NCBI GenBank assembly: GCA_026709935.1
Contig: JAPOSC010000059.1
Location: 1 to 64,000, forward strand
Origin: Thiotrichales bacterium
GTDB lineage: Bacteria; Pseudomonadota; Gammaproteobacteria; HK1
Length of the DNA stretch: 64,000 nt
Direction of reading: 5' to 3'
Under the pieces are notes generated by a model. That model was not told where the DNA came from, did not search any database, and saw only the letters and a list, made by a program, of their open reading frames with translations. Shown here in pieces: positions 39,301-47,891 of this stretch. The position numbers were made by a program, and so were the translations under genes. Position 1 is the first letter of the stretch. Every line of letters begins with the position of its first letter.

Positions 39301-39770
39301 AGATCGGCGCGGCGGTTGTAGTTGGGGGTGCGGATGCCGGTGAGCTTCAGTTCCCGCACCGCGAGGAAGCGGTTGGAGCCCGGCGGGTTGTCGAAGTCGA
39401 TCACCCGGGCGCGGGCGGATTTCCGGCGTCCATGGGCGTCCCGGTACTCCACGGGAACACCGCCCCGGATCAGCCGATGGAAGTCGCGATTGTGCTGCAC
39501 CGCCGAACGGCCGACGTCATAGGCGGTCAGGTCCCGGATCGCGTCGTTGACCGCCGAGGTCGGCAGGTCGGGGTTGAGCCGTTCCAGCGCCGCCCGCAGG
39601 TCGCGGGTGAGCACCGCCTCCCTGGTGTCGGCGCGGCCGAGGGCACCGTCCGGCCCGAAGGTCTCCTCGTTCCAGGCGTAGACGCTGTCCCAACCGAGCA
39701 CCCCCTCAAGGTGCTCGGCGAAGGTCGTCTGCACCAGCCGGTCCTCGCTGTTGACGGCCGTCACCGCCAT
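36351..39770 (-). CDS. hsdR: type I restriction enzyme, restriction/translocase subunit HsdR
   Basis: HsdR cuts DNA after ATP-driven translocation when HsdS finds unmodified sites. The 1139-residue protein starts at ATG 39768-39770 behind GGAGGG; a start 10 codons earlier is possible. The N-terminal RecB-like nuclease has YNRRADLVCFVNGLPLVFIE and ELKAV (D...ExK). The SF2 motor has WHTQGSGKSYSMAFF (motif I), VISDEAHRTQAGRLARNMR (DEAH), AAFIGFTGTPL (III) and MQAIARANRVWPGKDFGLIV (VI). The helical C-terminus is complete, so the subunit looks active. The start lies 37 nt after the hsdS stop. Confidence 0.95.
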   Translation of the reverse strand: MAVTAVNSEDRLVQTTFAEHLEGVLGWDSVYAWNEETFGPDGALGRADTREAVLTRDLRAALERLNPDLPTSAVNDAIRDLTAYDVGRSAVQHNRDFHRLIRGGVPVEYRDAHGRRKSARARVIDFDNPPGSNRFLAVRELKLTGIRTPNYNRRADLVCFVNGLPLVFIELKAVYRNIREGFDNNLSDYLDENVIAHAFHHNAFLIVSNGDRARYGSITSGWEHFAEWKRLDEMDTGRLDAEVMLNGMLAHDPLLDIVENFILFDESKPGATRKVVARNHQVLGVNRAVASVRNQETLKLEFPPGRRLTHRIVELPLQSRSPEEDLPPLPKVAEEPASYIPAGSVDIVERAHPDLGRLGVFWHTQGSGKSYSMAFFAEKVRRKLDGNFTFLLMTDRNDLDGQIYGTFVGCGIADDNTPRAASGDDLERRLKENHRYVFSLIHKFNKDVDPKRPYSERGDIIVISDEAHRTQAGRLARNMRLALPNAAFIGFTGTPLFKQDEITKRIFGDYISRYDFKRSEEDGATVKLVYENRGEKLGLARLDLNDRIAEKIEEAELDPDREALLEKLLGQDYEVITADERLDRIAADFVEHCATRWQSGKSMLVCVDKITCARMYQRIVPRWRARAAAVRKAADARRAEAEAEGDESIRAALAEKAEALAAQAAWLDETIVEIIISGARNEVRDFAKWGFDIVPHRARMKQGFETADGKRVDVEKAFKNPEHPFRVAIVCAMWLTGFDVECLSTLYIDKPMKAHSLMQAIARANRVWPGKDFGLIVDYNGMLKSLREALAQYALGDDGDTGGEAIVAPIEERMQALIEAIEATEAHLRRLGFDPATLIGSTGFTCIEGLKDAVEAVYTSDETKRRFEVLARQVFIRFKALLTEPSAFPFAERHDNIEAIYKKLSERRDTADVTALLKALHRIVNEAIRTRAPGDDQAEGLTFDLSRIDAEKLREEFAKKVRCKATALRDIREIVEQKLAEMLARNPSRMDYQQKYEAIVADYNREKDRVTVEETFRRLMELVEELDVEQRRAVEEGLGEDELAIFDLLKKENLGRAERERVKQASRDLLASIKARLKELDRFWEKEQTKADIEVLIRDKVYASLPTPPFSPEEKDAMAAEVYTHVWQQAVHGEFAMAA

Positions 39771-39807
39771 CGCGTCCGCCCTCCGGTGGTGGTGCTGCAT
39801 GCTCCCA

Positions 39808-40992
39808 TCAGACCGCGACCTCTCCGTTCATCAGGCGGGGTAAGAGGAGATCGCGGGCGCGAGCAAGATTGTCATTTTGACCCGTAAGGCAGGTAATCTG
39901 TAGATCGATGGCGCTGGCCTGATCCTCAAATTCCTGAAGAAGCGCTGCTGATGGTTCGAGAAAGATTTGATCTTCAAGTTCCTTTTTGTTCGTCGCTGCG
40001 TAAATTGCTCCGGTTCCGATGATATCCTCCGCATAGAAGTGATTTTTCATTGCGTAGAGCAGGAAAGATTGGTGCCCGGTACGCGATCGAATCGCAGCGA
40101 GTCCTCGTCCGAGGACAATCCTGTCTCGCGTGATATTGATCCGACCGACGGGTGCCCGAACGCTGATCAATATGTCTCCCGCCTCTGCGATCTTCGTTAC
40201 TGCCGAGGAGAAAACACGGTGCGACACGAAACGAAAACCGTAGTCGGATACGCCTTGATGGAATGGGAGACCTTCGCCGATCTCATTGTAGAATTGAGAC
40301 TTGGGGCTCTGTCCCATCACGATTTCGGCAAGTTCAACGAGCGTCCGCCGCTTCCATCCCCCTGGGATCCCTGCCAAAATCTTGACGTGTTCGTGGCCCG
40401 GAAACCGGAAGTGAACGAACCACTCGCGGTAGAGCAGCCGAGCCGCCTCCTCCAGCAACGCAATCCGCCGCCGGTTGTTCTCGATCAGGTCGTCGTAGGC
40501 AGAGAGCGTAGACGCGATTGCCGCTTGTTCCTTCTGTCGTGGTAACGGAAACTTGAATCTCCTGATCTGGCTTCCACTGATGTGTGGGACGTTTGTTCCA
40601 CCCATAATGTTCCGCACGTACTTCGAGAACGTCGCAGAACCGATAATGTAGGCGAGAAAATCTTGCCTCAGACCGGATCTTGCTCGCAGACGGGCGACTC
40701 GCTGAACGAGGAGGCTTGGTGGATCGTGTGGCTTCAAACGTGCCCACTTCAGACCTGCGGTAATCCAGGGTCGATCCATGGCGAGGACGATATCGCCCGC
40801 AATCAAGCGAAAGCGTTCGTATCCTTCTACCTGCCCGATGGGCCAATATCTTGATTTTTCCCAGGCAATATAGCCTTGGGCTATATTTTCACCTTTAATT
40901 AGCGGCATATCGGACGGATCATCGGTAAATGATGCACTCTGGTATGCAGGTCCGCTGACGACATCGACATAATCTCCAATCTCGACCGTCAT
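39808..40992 (-). CDS. hsdS: type I restriction enzyme specificity subunit HsdS
   Basis: HsdS recognises the split DNA target with two target-recognition domains (TRDs) joined by conserved helices. The 394-residue protein has TRD1 at about 1-150 (ending NVPHISGSQIRRFKFPLPRQ), the first coiled spacer (EQAAIASTLSAYDDLIENNR then RRIALLEEAARLLYREWFVH), TRD2 (VELAEIVMGQSPKSQFYNEI ... IYAATNKKELEDQIFLEPS), and a second spacer ending ARARDLLLPRLMNGEVAV. The gene is visibly richer in A+T than its neighbours, as usual for exchanged TRDs. A GTG at 40999-41001, nearer the AAGGAG site, is an alternative start. Confidence 0.94.
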   Translation of the reverse strand: MTVEIGDYVDVVSGPAYQSASFTDDPSDMPLIKGENIAQGYIAWEKSRYWPIGQVEGYERFRLIAGDIVLAMDRPWITAGLKWARLKPHDPPSLLVQRVARLRARSGLRQDFLAYIIGSATFSKYVRNIMGGTNVPHISGSQIRRFKFPLPRQKEQAAIASTLSAYDDLIENNRRRIALLEEAARLLYREWFVHFRFPGHEHVKILAGIPGGWKRRTLVELAEIVMGQSPKSQFYNEIGEGLPFHQGVSDYGFRFVSHRVFSSAVTKIAEAGDILISVRAPVGRINITRDRIVLGRGLAAIRSRTGHQSFLLYAMKNHFYAEDIIGTGAIYAATNKKELEDQIFLEPSAALLQEFEDQASAIDLQITCLTGQNDNLARARDLLLPRLMNGEVAV

Positions 40993-41125
40993 TACTTTCA
41001 CGTCTCCTTTCCCTTACGGTTTCGAGTGAGCGGCGCGGCCAATTTCACTCTTCTTGGTTCGGTTTCCCGATGTCCGTTCGGATAGCCCACAATGCCTCCT
41101 CCGTGTCGCACTTTCGCCGTCCACC

Positions 41126-42109
41126 TCATCGCGCCACCGCCCGCCCGCGGGCCGTGAGCCGGTACCGTTGGTTCCTCGCCCTCGGCGACTCCGGGTGGGT
41201 CATTTCCACCAGCGCGTGCTCCAGGGCAGGAAGCAGGTAGCGTTCCCGGAAGGATTTTCGGTCGCGCAAGCCGAGCGCTTGCAGAATCTGTCGTGCCGAC
41301 ATCTCACCTTTCAGGACAGAGAGCAGGCGGGTTACTTGGGGGGTTACATGGGCGGTTTCTTGGGGGGTGGAGACTGCGGCGTGAATCGCCTCGAGCATGT
41401 ACGTGATAAACGGCGTGCTCTCCCCCTTGGCGGAGCTTGCTCGGATGGCTTCGTAGTATTCGCTCTGGCGGGCATATATCAGGCTCTCTACCGGGACCCA
41501 GGCGAACAGGGGATTCCAGCGCGTCAGAATCAGGGTCTGCCAGAGTCGCCCCATGCGGCCGTTGCCGTCCCCGAAGGGATGGATGAACTCGAATTCGTAG
41601 TGGAAGATCGAACTCGTGATCAACGGATGCTCGTCCGTCTCGCCCACCCAGGACAACAGATCCCCCATCAGGTGCGGAACGCGATCGGCGGGCGGACCGA
41701 TGTGGTGCACCTCCCCCGCTCCGACGACCGCGACATTGCCGCGCCGGTAGCGGCCGGGGGCGTCGAGCAGGCCCGACATCAGTATCTCGTGGGCACGGAG
41801 CAGGTCGGCTTCGCTGGACGGGTGCCACTGCGGAAATGTGGTATAGGTGTCAAAGGCGTTGCGGACCTCCCGAATCTCCCGTGGCGGCGCGATCACCGGC
41901 CTGCCGTCGAGGAGGGTCGTGATCTCGTCTTCGGTGAGGGTGTTGCCTTCGATCGCAAGCGATCCTCGAATGCTGCGGATGCGATTGATCCGCCGCAGGT
42001 GCAGGTCCTCGCCGACCGCCGATGCTTCCGCTCGGCCGAGCGCTTCGCCGATCTGTATGGCGAGGTCGAGAATCGCCGGGGTGATCGTGTAGGGCGGCGC
42101 CGTAGTCAC
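41126..42109 (-). CDS. fic: Fic-domain AMP-transferase, self-inhibited class II, with C-terminal winged-helix region
   Basis: Fic enzymes transfer AMP or other phosphate-containing groups to proteins. The 327-residue product has the active motif HPFGDGNGR (177-185) inside FEFIHPFGDGNGRMGRLWQT, so it should be catalytically competent. Upstream is SLAIEG (50-55), matching the [S/T]xxxE[G/N] inhibitory helix of class II Fic proteins. The C-terminal 80 residues (TRLLSVLKGEMSARQILQAL, GLRDRKSFRERYLLPAL) resemble a winged helix. The start is GTG 42107-42109, overlapping the hsdM stop (GTGA), so it is translated with the methylase. hsdS follows after about 115 bp. Confidence 0.93.
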   Translation of the reverse strand: MTTAPPYTITPAILDLAIQIGEALGRAEASAVGEDLHLRRINRIRSIRGSLAIEGNTLTEDEITTLLDGRPVIAPPREIREVRNAFDTYTTFPQWHPSSEADLLRAHEILMSGLLDAPGRYRRGNVAVVGAGEVHHIGPPADRVPHLMGDLLSWVGETDEHPLITSSIFHYEFEFIHPFGDGNGRMGRLWQTLILTRWNPLFAWVPVESLIYARQSEYYEAIRASSAKGESTPFITYMLEAIHAAVSTPQETAHVTPQVTRLLSVLKGEMSARQILQALGLRDRKSFRERYLLPALEHALVEMTHPESPRARNQRYRLTARGRAVAR

Positions 42110-44220
42110 ACCCCCAACTCCTCGAAGTTCCGGGCGATCCGCGCGGCCAGCTTCGCCGCCTCGTCGGTCAGTTCCTCGAGGTCCATGTGGATGGACCGCA
42201 TGGCCTCCCCGAAGTCGAAATCCTCGTCCTCCTCCTCGGGCGCGACGCCGACATACCGGCCGGGGGTGAGGCTCCAGTCCTGCGCCTCGATTTCGCCGCG
42301 CTCGACCAGCTTCACCAGACCTTCGACATCGCGGAGCCTTGCGTCGGGGAAGCGTTCCTGCAGCCAGTCGGCCTGTTGCACGAAGTAGCGCGTTCGGCGG
42401 AGCGATTCGACGGCCGACCCCCGCGCGCCTTCCAGCGCCCGGTGCGCCCTGCCGATTTCGGCGTTGGGCCAGCGATCCGAACGCTGGGCATCCAGCCCCT
42501 TCACTGCCGTATCGACCACGCGGCCGGCGAGCTTCACGGCCAGCTCGATCTGCTTCGTCAGGCTCCGGCCGCGCACCGCCATGCCATGCAGGCTTTCGCG
42601 CGCCGCGTGGAGGGCGGGGTTGTTTCGCGCCCCGCCGTTGCCGCCCTGGTTCCAGGCGGCGGCGCGCTCCGCGACTTCGGCGGTGAACGCCGCGCAGTCG
42701 GCGGATGCCTTGATCCGAGCGGAAGCCAGTTCCCCCCAGGGCTCGGCCAGCGGGCCGGAAGGGCGCGCCTCGGTCGCGAATGGCTTGGCCAGATCGATCA
42801 GCCGGCCGAGCGCGCCCTCGAATGCGGCGAGCGGCTCCGCGGCGGCCCCGCCTTCCGCGATGGACCGGCCGAGGTAGCTCGCGACCAGGTCGAGGAACCG
42901 CTCCGACTGCCCCCGATACAGCCAGACGATGGCGGCGATATTCTTCTGCTGCTCGGGGCTGAAGTCGTACACCGCGCGCGAGATCTTGCGGTGGATGTTG
43001 CGCGCATCGAGCATGAGGGTGCGACCCGCCCGCTCGGGGTCCCGCTCCCTCGCCCGGTCGAAGAACCAGAGCTGGCAGGGCACGGTGCGGGTGTAGAAGA
43101 AGTTGCCGCGGATGTCGATCATCACGTCCACCGCGCCGCTCTCGACCAGCTTCCGGCGCACCTTGGCCTCGTCGCGGCCGGCGCTCGACGCCTGCGAGGA
43201 CATGACGACCCCGGCGCGGCCGTTCTCGTTCAGGTAGCCGTAGAAGTAGGAGAGCCACAGGTAGTTGGCGTTCGAGATCTTCCCGGCCTTGTTGACGCCG
43301 GGCAGGCCGAAGGGGAGGCGCCGGTCGCCCCTGACCTTCTCGGCGTCCACTTCGTCCACGTTGAAGGGTGGATTGGCCATCACGAAGTCGCACCGTCCGG
43401 CCAGCTCGTGCGGGTCCTTGTAGTAGGTGATGGCCTCGTTGCCGGCCCGGATCCTGCCCTCCAGCCCGTGTACGGCGAGGTTGATCCGGGCGAGCTTTCC
43501 GGTGGTTTCGTTCTTCTCGTGGCCATAGAACGTGACCCGCTTCATCGTGTCCTCGCCCGCATCCTCGATGAAGTGGCTCGACTGCACGAACATCCCGCCC
43601 GAGCCGCAGGCGGGGTCGAGGACGACGCCGTGGTCCGGTTCGATCACGTTCACGATGGTCTGGACGATCGAGGGCGGGGTGAAGAACTCGCCGTTGTCGT
43701 GCGCGCCCTCCTTGGAGAACTCGGCCAGGAAATACTCGTAGATGCGGCCGAACACATCGCCCGAGGCGGTGCGCAGCGCCTCGGAGTCGAAGGTTCGCAT
43801 CATCTCTTCCAGGGTGTCGTCCTCGAAGCGCTCGTAATCCTTCGGCAACTGGCCGGCGAGCGGCGGGAAGTGGTCCTCCACGGCGTCCATGGCGGCGGTC
43901 ACTGCGGCGCCGAGGTTGCCGTCCTTCGGCCTGCCCAGCAGCACGTCGTAGCGCGCCGGCTCGGGCAGCATCAGGGCGCGGCGGCGGGTGAAGTCGGCCT
44001 CGACGAGAGGGCGGTCCGGCATCCTGCCCGCGGCCCGGTCTTCTTCGATTGCGGCCACCGCCGCGTAGTAGCGGTTCGTCGCGTGCCGCAGGAAGATGAG
44101 GCCCAGGATGGGCATGAAGTACTCGTTCGACGCAAGGTTCGAGTTGGCCCGCAGGTTGTCCGCGACCTTCCAGAGGCCCGCCTCGAACCGCTCGATCCCG
44201 ATCAGGTGATCCGCCGTCAT
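42106..44220 (-). CDS. hsdM: type I restriction enzyme modification subunit HsdM
   Basis: HsdM is the N6-adenine methyltransferase that, with HsdS, protects host DNA. The 704-residue protein starts at ATG 44218-44220 (MTADHLIGIERFEAGLWK); a GTG 8 codons upstream is possible. N-terminal helical domain: VADNLRANSNLASNEYFMP. Catalytic domain: GEFFTPPSIVQTIVNVIEP, motif I LDPACGSGGMF, motif IV MANPPFNVDEVD, and GVVMSSQASSAGRDEAKVRR. The C-terminal 250 residues are helical, longer than in type IA HsdM. It is first in hsdM-fic-hsdS-hsdR. Confidence 0.95.
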   Translation of the reverse strand: MTADHLIGIERFEAGLWKVADNLRANSNLASNEYFMPILGLIFLRHATNRYYAAVAAIEEDRAAGRMPDRPLVEADFTRRRALMLPEPARYDVLLGRPKDGNLGAAVTAAMDAVEDHFPPLAGQLPKDYERFEDDTLEEMMRTFDSEALRTASGDVFGRIYEYFLAEFSKEGAHDNGEFFTPPSIVQTIVNVIEPDHGVVLDPACGSGGMFVQSSHFIEDAGEDTMKRVTFYGHEKNETTGKLARINLAVHGLEGRIRAGNEAITYYKDPHELAGRCDFVMANPPFNVDEVDAEKVRGDRRLPFGLPGVNKAGKISNANYLWLSYFYGYLNENGRAGVVMSSQASSAGRDEAKVRRKLVESGAVDVMIDIRGNFFYTRTVPCQLWFFDRARERDPERAGRTLMLDARNIHRKISRAVYDFSPEQQKNIAAIVWLYRGQSERFLDLVASYLGRSIAEGGAAAEPLAAFEGALGRLIDLAKPFATEARPSGPLAEPWGELASARIKASADCAAFTAEVAERAAAWNQGGNGGARNNPALHAARESLHGMAVRGRSLTKQIELAVKLAGRVVDTAVKGLDAQRSDRWPNAEIGRAHRALEGARGSAVESLRRTRYFVQQADWLQERFPDARLRDVEGLVKLVERGEIEAQDWSLTPGRYVGVAPEEEDEDFDFGEAMRSIHMDLEELTDEAAKLAARIARNFEELGV

Positions 44221-44347
44221 TCGCTGTTCCTGCGCGTTACGCACACTGTCAATATCAATTGGCGAGAATCATATCCAGTATCATGCCGTTTACGGTCACC
44301 TTCTCAGGAGGGGATGACCAAGCGGCGCATCGAGGGACAATAACCGG

Positions 44348-45883
44348 ATGAGCTTACCCCGTGACTTCCGCATCGGCTGCGGCGCCGGCTTTTCCTCCGA
44401 TCGGCTCGACCCGGCCGTGGATCTCGCGCGCCGGGGCCACCTCGACGCGCTGGTGTTCGAGTGCGTGGGCGAGCGCACCCTCGCGTTCGGGCACCGCGAT
44501 CTGCGGGCCGACCCCGCGCGCGGCTACAACCCGCTGCTGGAGCGGCGCATGCGCGCGATCCTGCCGCTCACCTTTCCGCGCGGCACGCAGGTGATCACCA
44601 ACATGGGGGTCGCGAATCCGCGGGCGGCGGCCGAGCGCACCGTCGAGGTGGCGCGGGAGCTGGGGCTCGGCGGACTCGTGGTGGCGGCCCTGCTCGGCGA
44701 TGACGTGTCGGAAGCGCTCGGACCCGAGACACCGCTCCGGGAAGGCATGACCATCGGGGAAGTCGGTCGCCCCTTCATCGGCGCGAACGCCTACCTCGGC
44801 GCGGACGAGATCCTGCCGGCGCTGGAGACCGGGGCCGATATCGTCATCACCGGCCGGGTCGCCGACCCGTCGCTCTTCGTCGCACCCCTGCGCCGCCACT
44901 TCGGGTGGAGCGCGGACGACTGGGCGCACCTCGGGCCGGCCACCGCGGTCGGGCACCTGCTGGAGTGCGCGGCGCAGGTGACCGGCGGATACTTCGCGGA
45001 CCCCGGATACAAGCATGTCGACGGACTGGCGTATGTCGGCTTCCCCTTCGCCGAGGTCGGCGCCGACGGCGGCGCCTGCATCACCAAGCTCGACGGCACC
45101 GGCGGCCGGGTCGACGAGCGCACCGTGAAGGAGCAGCTTCTGTACGAAGTGCACGATCCCTCCCGTTACCTCACGCCCGACGTCACCGCCGACTTCTCCA
45201 CCGTCTCGGTCGCCGCCGCCGGCGACGATCGAGTCCGGGTCGGCGGCGCAGGGGGCGCTCCCCGCCCCGAGCGGCTCAAGGCGACGGTGGCGTTCGATGG
45301 CGGCTGGCTGGCGGAGGCGGGCATCTCGTACGCGGGCGAAGGCGCCCGGGAACGCGCAACGCTGGCCGGTGACATCGTGCTCGAACGCATGCGCCGCGTG
45401 CACGGCGTCAACGCGCCGCTTCGGGTCGATCACGTCGGGGTGCACTCCCTGCACGCAAACGCCAAACGCGAAGTCGGACATCCACGCCGCGAGCGGGATG
45501 GGCGCTCCCTGCACGCAGGCGATGCGTTGGTCACGGAACGGGGACGGACGCTCGACTCAGCGCGCTCCCTGCGCGAAGGCGACACGCCAGCGACGGAACG
45601 CGGGTCGACGCCCGGCTCGGCGCGCTCCCCGCATACCGGCAACTCGGGCGATCACCCGGGCGATCACTCGGGCGACCCCCGCGACGTGCGGCTGCGATGC
45701 GCGATGCGGGCCTCGTCGCGGGACGAGGCGGAGCTTCTGCTGTGGGAGGTCGAGGCGCTGCTGTGCTGCGGGCCGAGCGCCGGCGGCGGCTATCGCGGCG
45801 CGGTGACACCGTCGGTGGTCACGTACTCCGCATCCATCGACCGCACCATGGTCTCGCCGCGAGTGGAAGTCTTCCGGGCATGA
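44348..45883 (+). CDS. AtuA-family (DUF1446) protein with an in-frame repeat insertion
   Basis: AtuA-family proteins occur in acyclic terpene and branched-chain acid catabolism; their reaction is not settled. The 511-residue product has FRIGCGAGFSSDRLDPAVDL, ERRMRAILPLTFPRGTQVIT, NMGVANPRAAAERTVEVARE and DIVITGRVADPSLFVAPLRR. Around 45441-45665 a set of 20-residue repeats (HSLHANAK..., RSLHAGDA..., RSLREGDT..., RSPHTGN...) is inserted before DVRLRCAMRASSRDEAELL. The usual C-terminal domain is encoded separately by the next gene. The ATG at 44348 follows a short divergent gap from hsdM. Confidence 0.83.
   Translation: MSLPRDFRIGCGAGFSSDRLDPAVDLARRGHLDALVFECVGERTLAFGHRDLRADPARGYNPLLERRMRAILPLTFPRGTQVITNMGVANPRAAAERTVEVARELGLGGLVVAALLGDDVSEALGPETPLREGMTIGEVGRPFIGANAYLGADEILPALETGADIVITGRVADPSLFVAPLRRHFGWSADDWAHLGPATAVGHLLECAAQVTGGYFADPGYKHVDGLAYVGFPFAEVGADGGACITKLDGTGGRVDERTVKEQLLYEVHDPSRYLTPDVTADFSTVSVAAAGDDRVRVGGAGGAPRPERLKATVAFDGGWLAEAGISYAGEGARERATLAGDIVLERMRRVHGVNAPLRVDHVGVHSLHANAKREVGHPRRERDGRSLHAGDALVTERGRTLDSARSLREGDTPATERGSTPGSARSPHTGNSGDHPGDHSGDPRDVRLRCAMRASSRDEAELLLWEVEALLCCGPSAGGGYRGAVTPSVVTYSASIDRTMVSPRVEVFRA
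45441..45665 (+). repeat. 60-bp tandem repeats inside the AtuA-family gene
   Basis: A unit of exactly 60 bp begins TGCACTCCCTGCACGCAAAC at 45441, and diverged copies begin at 45501 (GCGCTCCCTGCACGCAGGC), 45561 (GCGCTCCCTGCGCGAAGGC) and 45621 (GCGCTCCCCGCATACCGGC). The first copy is part of the ancestral gene; the others keep the frame and add about 66 residues together with the following GDHPGDHSGDP stretch. Confidence 0.85.
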
Positions 45884-45944
45884 ACCGCACCCCGCATGCC
45901 GATCCGAGCCTCCGAGGACAGGCCGCGGGTAGAGGTGCTCCGGC

Positions 45945-46277
45945 ATGAGCCGTACCGTCGCCCTGCGCGCAATCGCGCACGCACGGGCGGGCGACAAGGG
46001 CAACCGCTCGAACGTGGCGGTGTTCGCGTTCGACCCCGCGCACTACGACACGCTGCGCGATCAGCTCACCGCCGAGAGGCTGAAACGCGAGTTCGGCGCA
46101 CTGCTCGCCGGACCCGTGGTGCGCTACGAGCTGCCCTCGCTCCACGGGCTCAACTTCGTCATGGACGATGCGCTGGAAGGCGGCGTCAACGAGTCGCTGA
46201 ACCTCGACGGACACGGCAAATCGTGGAGCAGTCTGGTCCTGGGGCTGGACATCACCCTGCCTCCGGAGGTGGGGTAG
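45945..46277 (+). CDS. AtuA-related C-terminal domain protein
   Basis: A 110-residue cytosolic protein (MSRTVALRAIAHARAGDKGN, RSNVAVFAFDPAHYDTLRDQ, VVRYELPSLHGLNFVMDDAL, EGGVNESLNLDGHGKSWSSL). This matches the domain that in many genomes is fused to the C-terminus of DUF1446/AtuA proteins. Here it is a separate gene 61 bp downstream, on the same strand. The pair probably forms a complex equivalent to the fused protein. The GDKGNRSNVAV segment is the most conserved part. Confidence 0.8.
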   Translation: MSRTVALRAIAHARAGDKGNRSNVAVFAFDPAHYDTLRDQLTAERLKREFGALLAGPVVRYELPSLHGLNFVMDDALEGGVNESLNLDGHGKSWSSLVLGLDITLPPEVG

Positions 46278-46463
46278 ACGCCCCTGCGATTTCCTGTCGC
46301 GCGATAGCGTTCGCGCGCTCGATACCCTGCTACACACCTGCTCGCGCGGCTCGGTCGTGCCAATCGGGCCGGTCGCGGGGCTTGCTCCAGTGCGTTTCCG
46401 AACTGCCCTCCCGTGGCTCCCGACGGTGACAGCAGGGCCAGGCTACCCGGCCATTACCGGCTT

Positions 46464-47891
46464 TCAAGACCACAGGTCCGCCGGCCGGCTCCCCCCGTTC
46501 GGCCGTCCGCGGCGTCGATCGCGCTCTTCGCGCAGCATCTGCGCGATCCGGAAGGCGATCTCGATGCTCTGGCTCGCGTTGAGCCGAGGATCGCAGTGGG
46601 TGTGATAGCGTCCCGCCAGCTCGTCTTCGGAGAGTGCCTGCACCCCACCGACGCATTCGGTGACGTTCTGGCCGGTCATCTCGACGTGAATACCGCCCGC
46701 GTGGGTGCCCTCCGCTCGGTGCACCTCGAAGAATCCCTGCACCTCCGCAAGCACTCGATCGAATACCCGGGTCTTGTACCCCGAGGCGGACTTGATGATG
46801 TTGGCGTGCATCGGATCGCACACCCACACCACGGTGCGGCCCTCGCGTTCCACCGCCCGCACCAGCGGCGCCAGTCTCTCGCGCACCGAGTCCGCCCCCA
46901 TCCGGGCGATGAGCATCAGGCGACCGGGGTCGTTCGCGGGATTCAGGTGCTCGATCAGGCGAATGAGGGCGTCCGTGGTGATACCCGGGCCGACCTTGAG
47001 CCCGATCGGGTTCCCCACCCCGCGCAGAAACTCGACGTGTGCGCCGTCCGGCTGGCGGGTGCGGTCCCCGATCCAGAGCAGGTGCGCGGAGTTGTCGTAC
47101 CAGTCGCCAGTGGTGGAGTCGATGCGCGTGAGCGCCTGCTCGTAACCGAGCAGCAGCGCTTCGTGCGAGGTATAGAACGCGGTCCGATGCACCGCAGGAG
47201 TGGTGGCGGCGGTGACACCGCACGCCTCCATGAAGTCGAGCGACTCCTGAATCCGATCGGCAAGCGCGCGGTAGCGCTGCGCCTGGGGGGTGTCGGAGAC
47301 GAAGTCGAGGCTCCACCGGTGGACCCGGTGCAGGTGCGCATACCCGCCTTGCGCCAATGCCCGAAGCAGGTTCAGGGTGGACGCGGACTGGAGGTAGGCG
47401 CGCAGCATCCGCTCGGGGTCCGGGGTCCGGGCGCCCGCGTCGAACTCGATGCCGTTGACAATGTCGCCGCGGTAAGCGGGAAGCTCGACCTCGCCGCGAG
47501 CCTCGGTCGGCGCCGAGCGGGGCTTCGCGAACTGCCCCGCCAACCGGCCGATCTTCACCACCGGGCACGCGCCGCCGAAGGTCAGGACCACCGCCATCTG
47601 CAGGAGAACGCGGAAGGTGTCGCGGATGTTGTCGGGATGAAACTCCGCGAAGCTCTCGGCGCAGTCCCCGCCCTGAAGCACGAAGGCGTCACCCGCCGCG
47701 GCCGCGGCGAGCGCCGCCCGCAGATTGCGCACCTCACCGGCGAAGACCAGCGGCGGATAGCTCGCGAGCTGCGACTCGACGGCGCGAAGCCGCTCCGGAT
47801 CGGGATATTCCGGCATCTGGCGGGCAGGGAATGTGCGCCACGAGTCCGGGGTCCAGGGAGGTTCGGTGCGGGAATCGTTTCGGCTCGTCAT
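46464..47891 (-). CDS. class II 3-deoxy-7-phosphoheptulonate (DAHP) synthase
   Basis: DAHP synthase condenses phosphoenolpyruvate and erythrose 4-phosphate, the first step of the shikimate pathway. The class II (plant/AroA-II) form is shown by [112 protein letters not shown] and [18 protein letters not shown]. The metal-binding C, H, E and D residues are present. The length of 475 is normal. The gene is transcribed from beyond a striking 18-bp perfect hairpin at 48023-48066. Confidence 0.95.
   Translation of the reverse strand: MTSRNDSRTEPPWTPDSWRTFPARQMPEYPDPERLRAVESQLASYPPLVFAGEVRNLRAALAAAAAGDAFVLQGGDCAESFAEFHPDNIRDTFRVLLQMAVVLTFGGACPVVKIGRLAGQFAKPRSAPTEARGEVELPAYRGDIVNGIEFDAGARTPDPERMLRAYLQSASTLNLLRALAQGGYAHLHRVHRWSLDFVSDTPQAQRYRALADRIQESLDFMEACGVTAATTPAVHRTAFYTSHEALLLGYEQALTRIDSTTGDWYDNSAHLLWIGDRTRQPDGAHVEFLRGVGNPIGLKVGPGITTDALIRLIEHLNPANDPGRLMLIARMGADSVRERLAPLVRAVEREGRTVVWVCDPMHANIIKSASGYKTRVFDRVLAEVQGFFEVHRAEGTHAGGIHVEMTGQNVTECVGGVQALSEDELAGRYHTHCDPRLNASQSIEIAFRIAQMLREERDRRRGRPNGGSRPADLWS

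Noticed and set aside
39808-41001. AT-rich hsdS region as a sign of separate recent transfer
   Set aside because: Low GC in target-recognition domains is normal for hsdS and does not by itself date or source the island.
41126-43393. Long open frame continuing upstream from fic through hsdM
   Set aside because: The upstream part is an out-of-frame shadow of hsdM rich in Arg/Gly/Pro; the GTG overlapping the hsdM stop is the convincing start.
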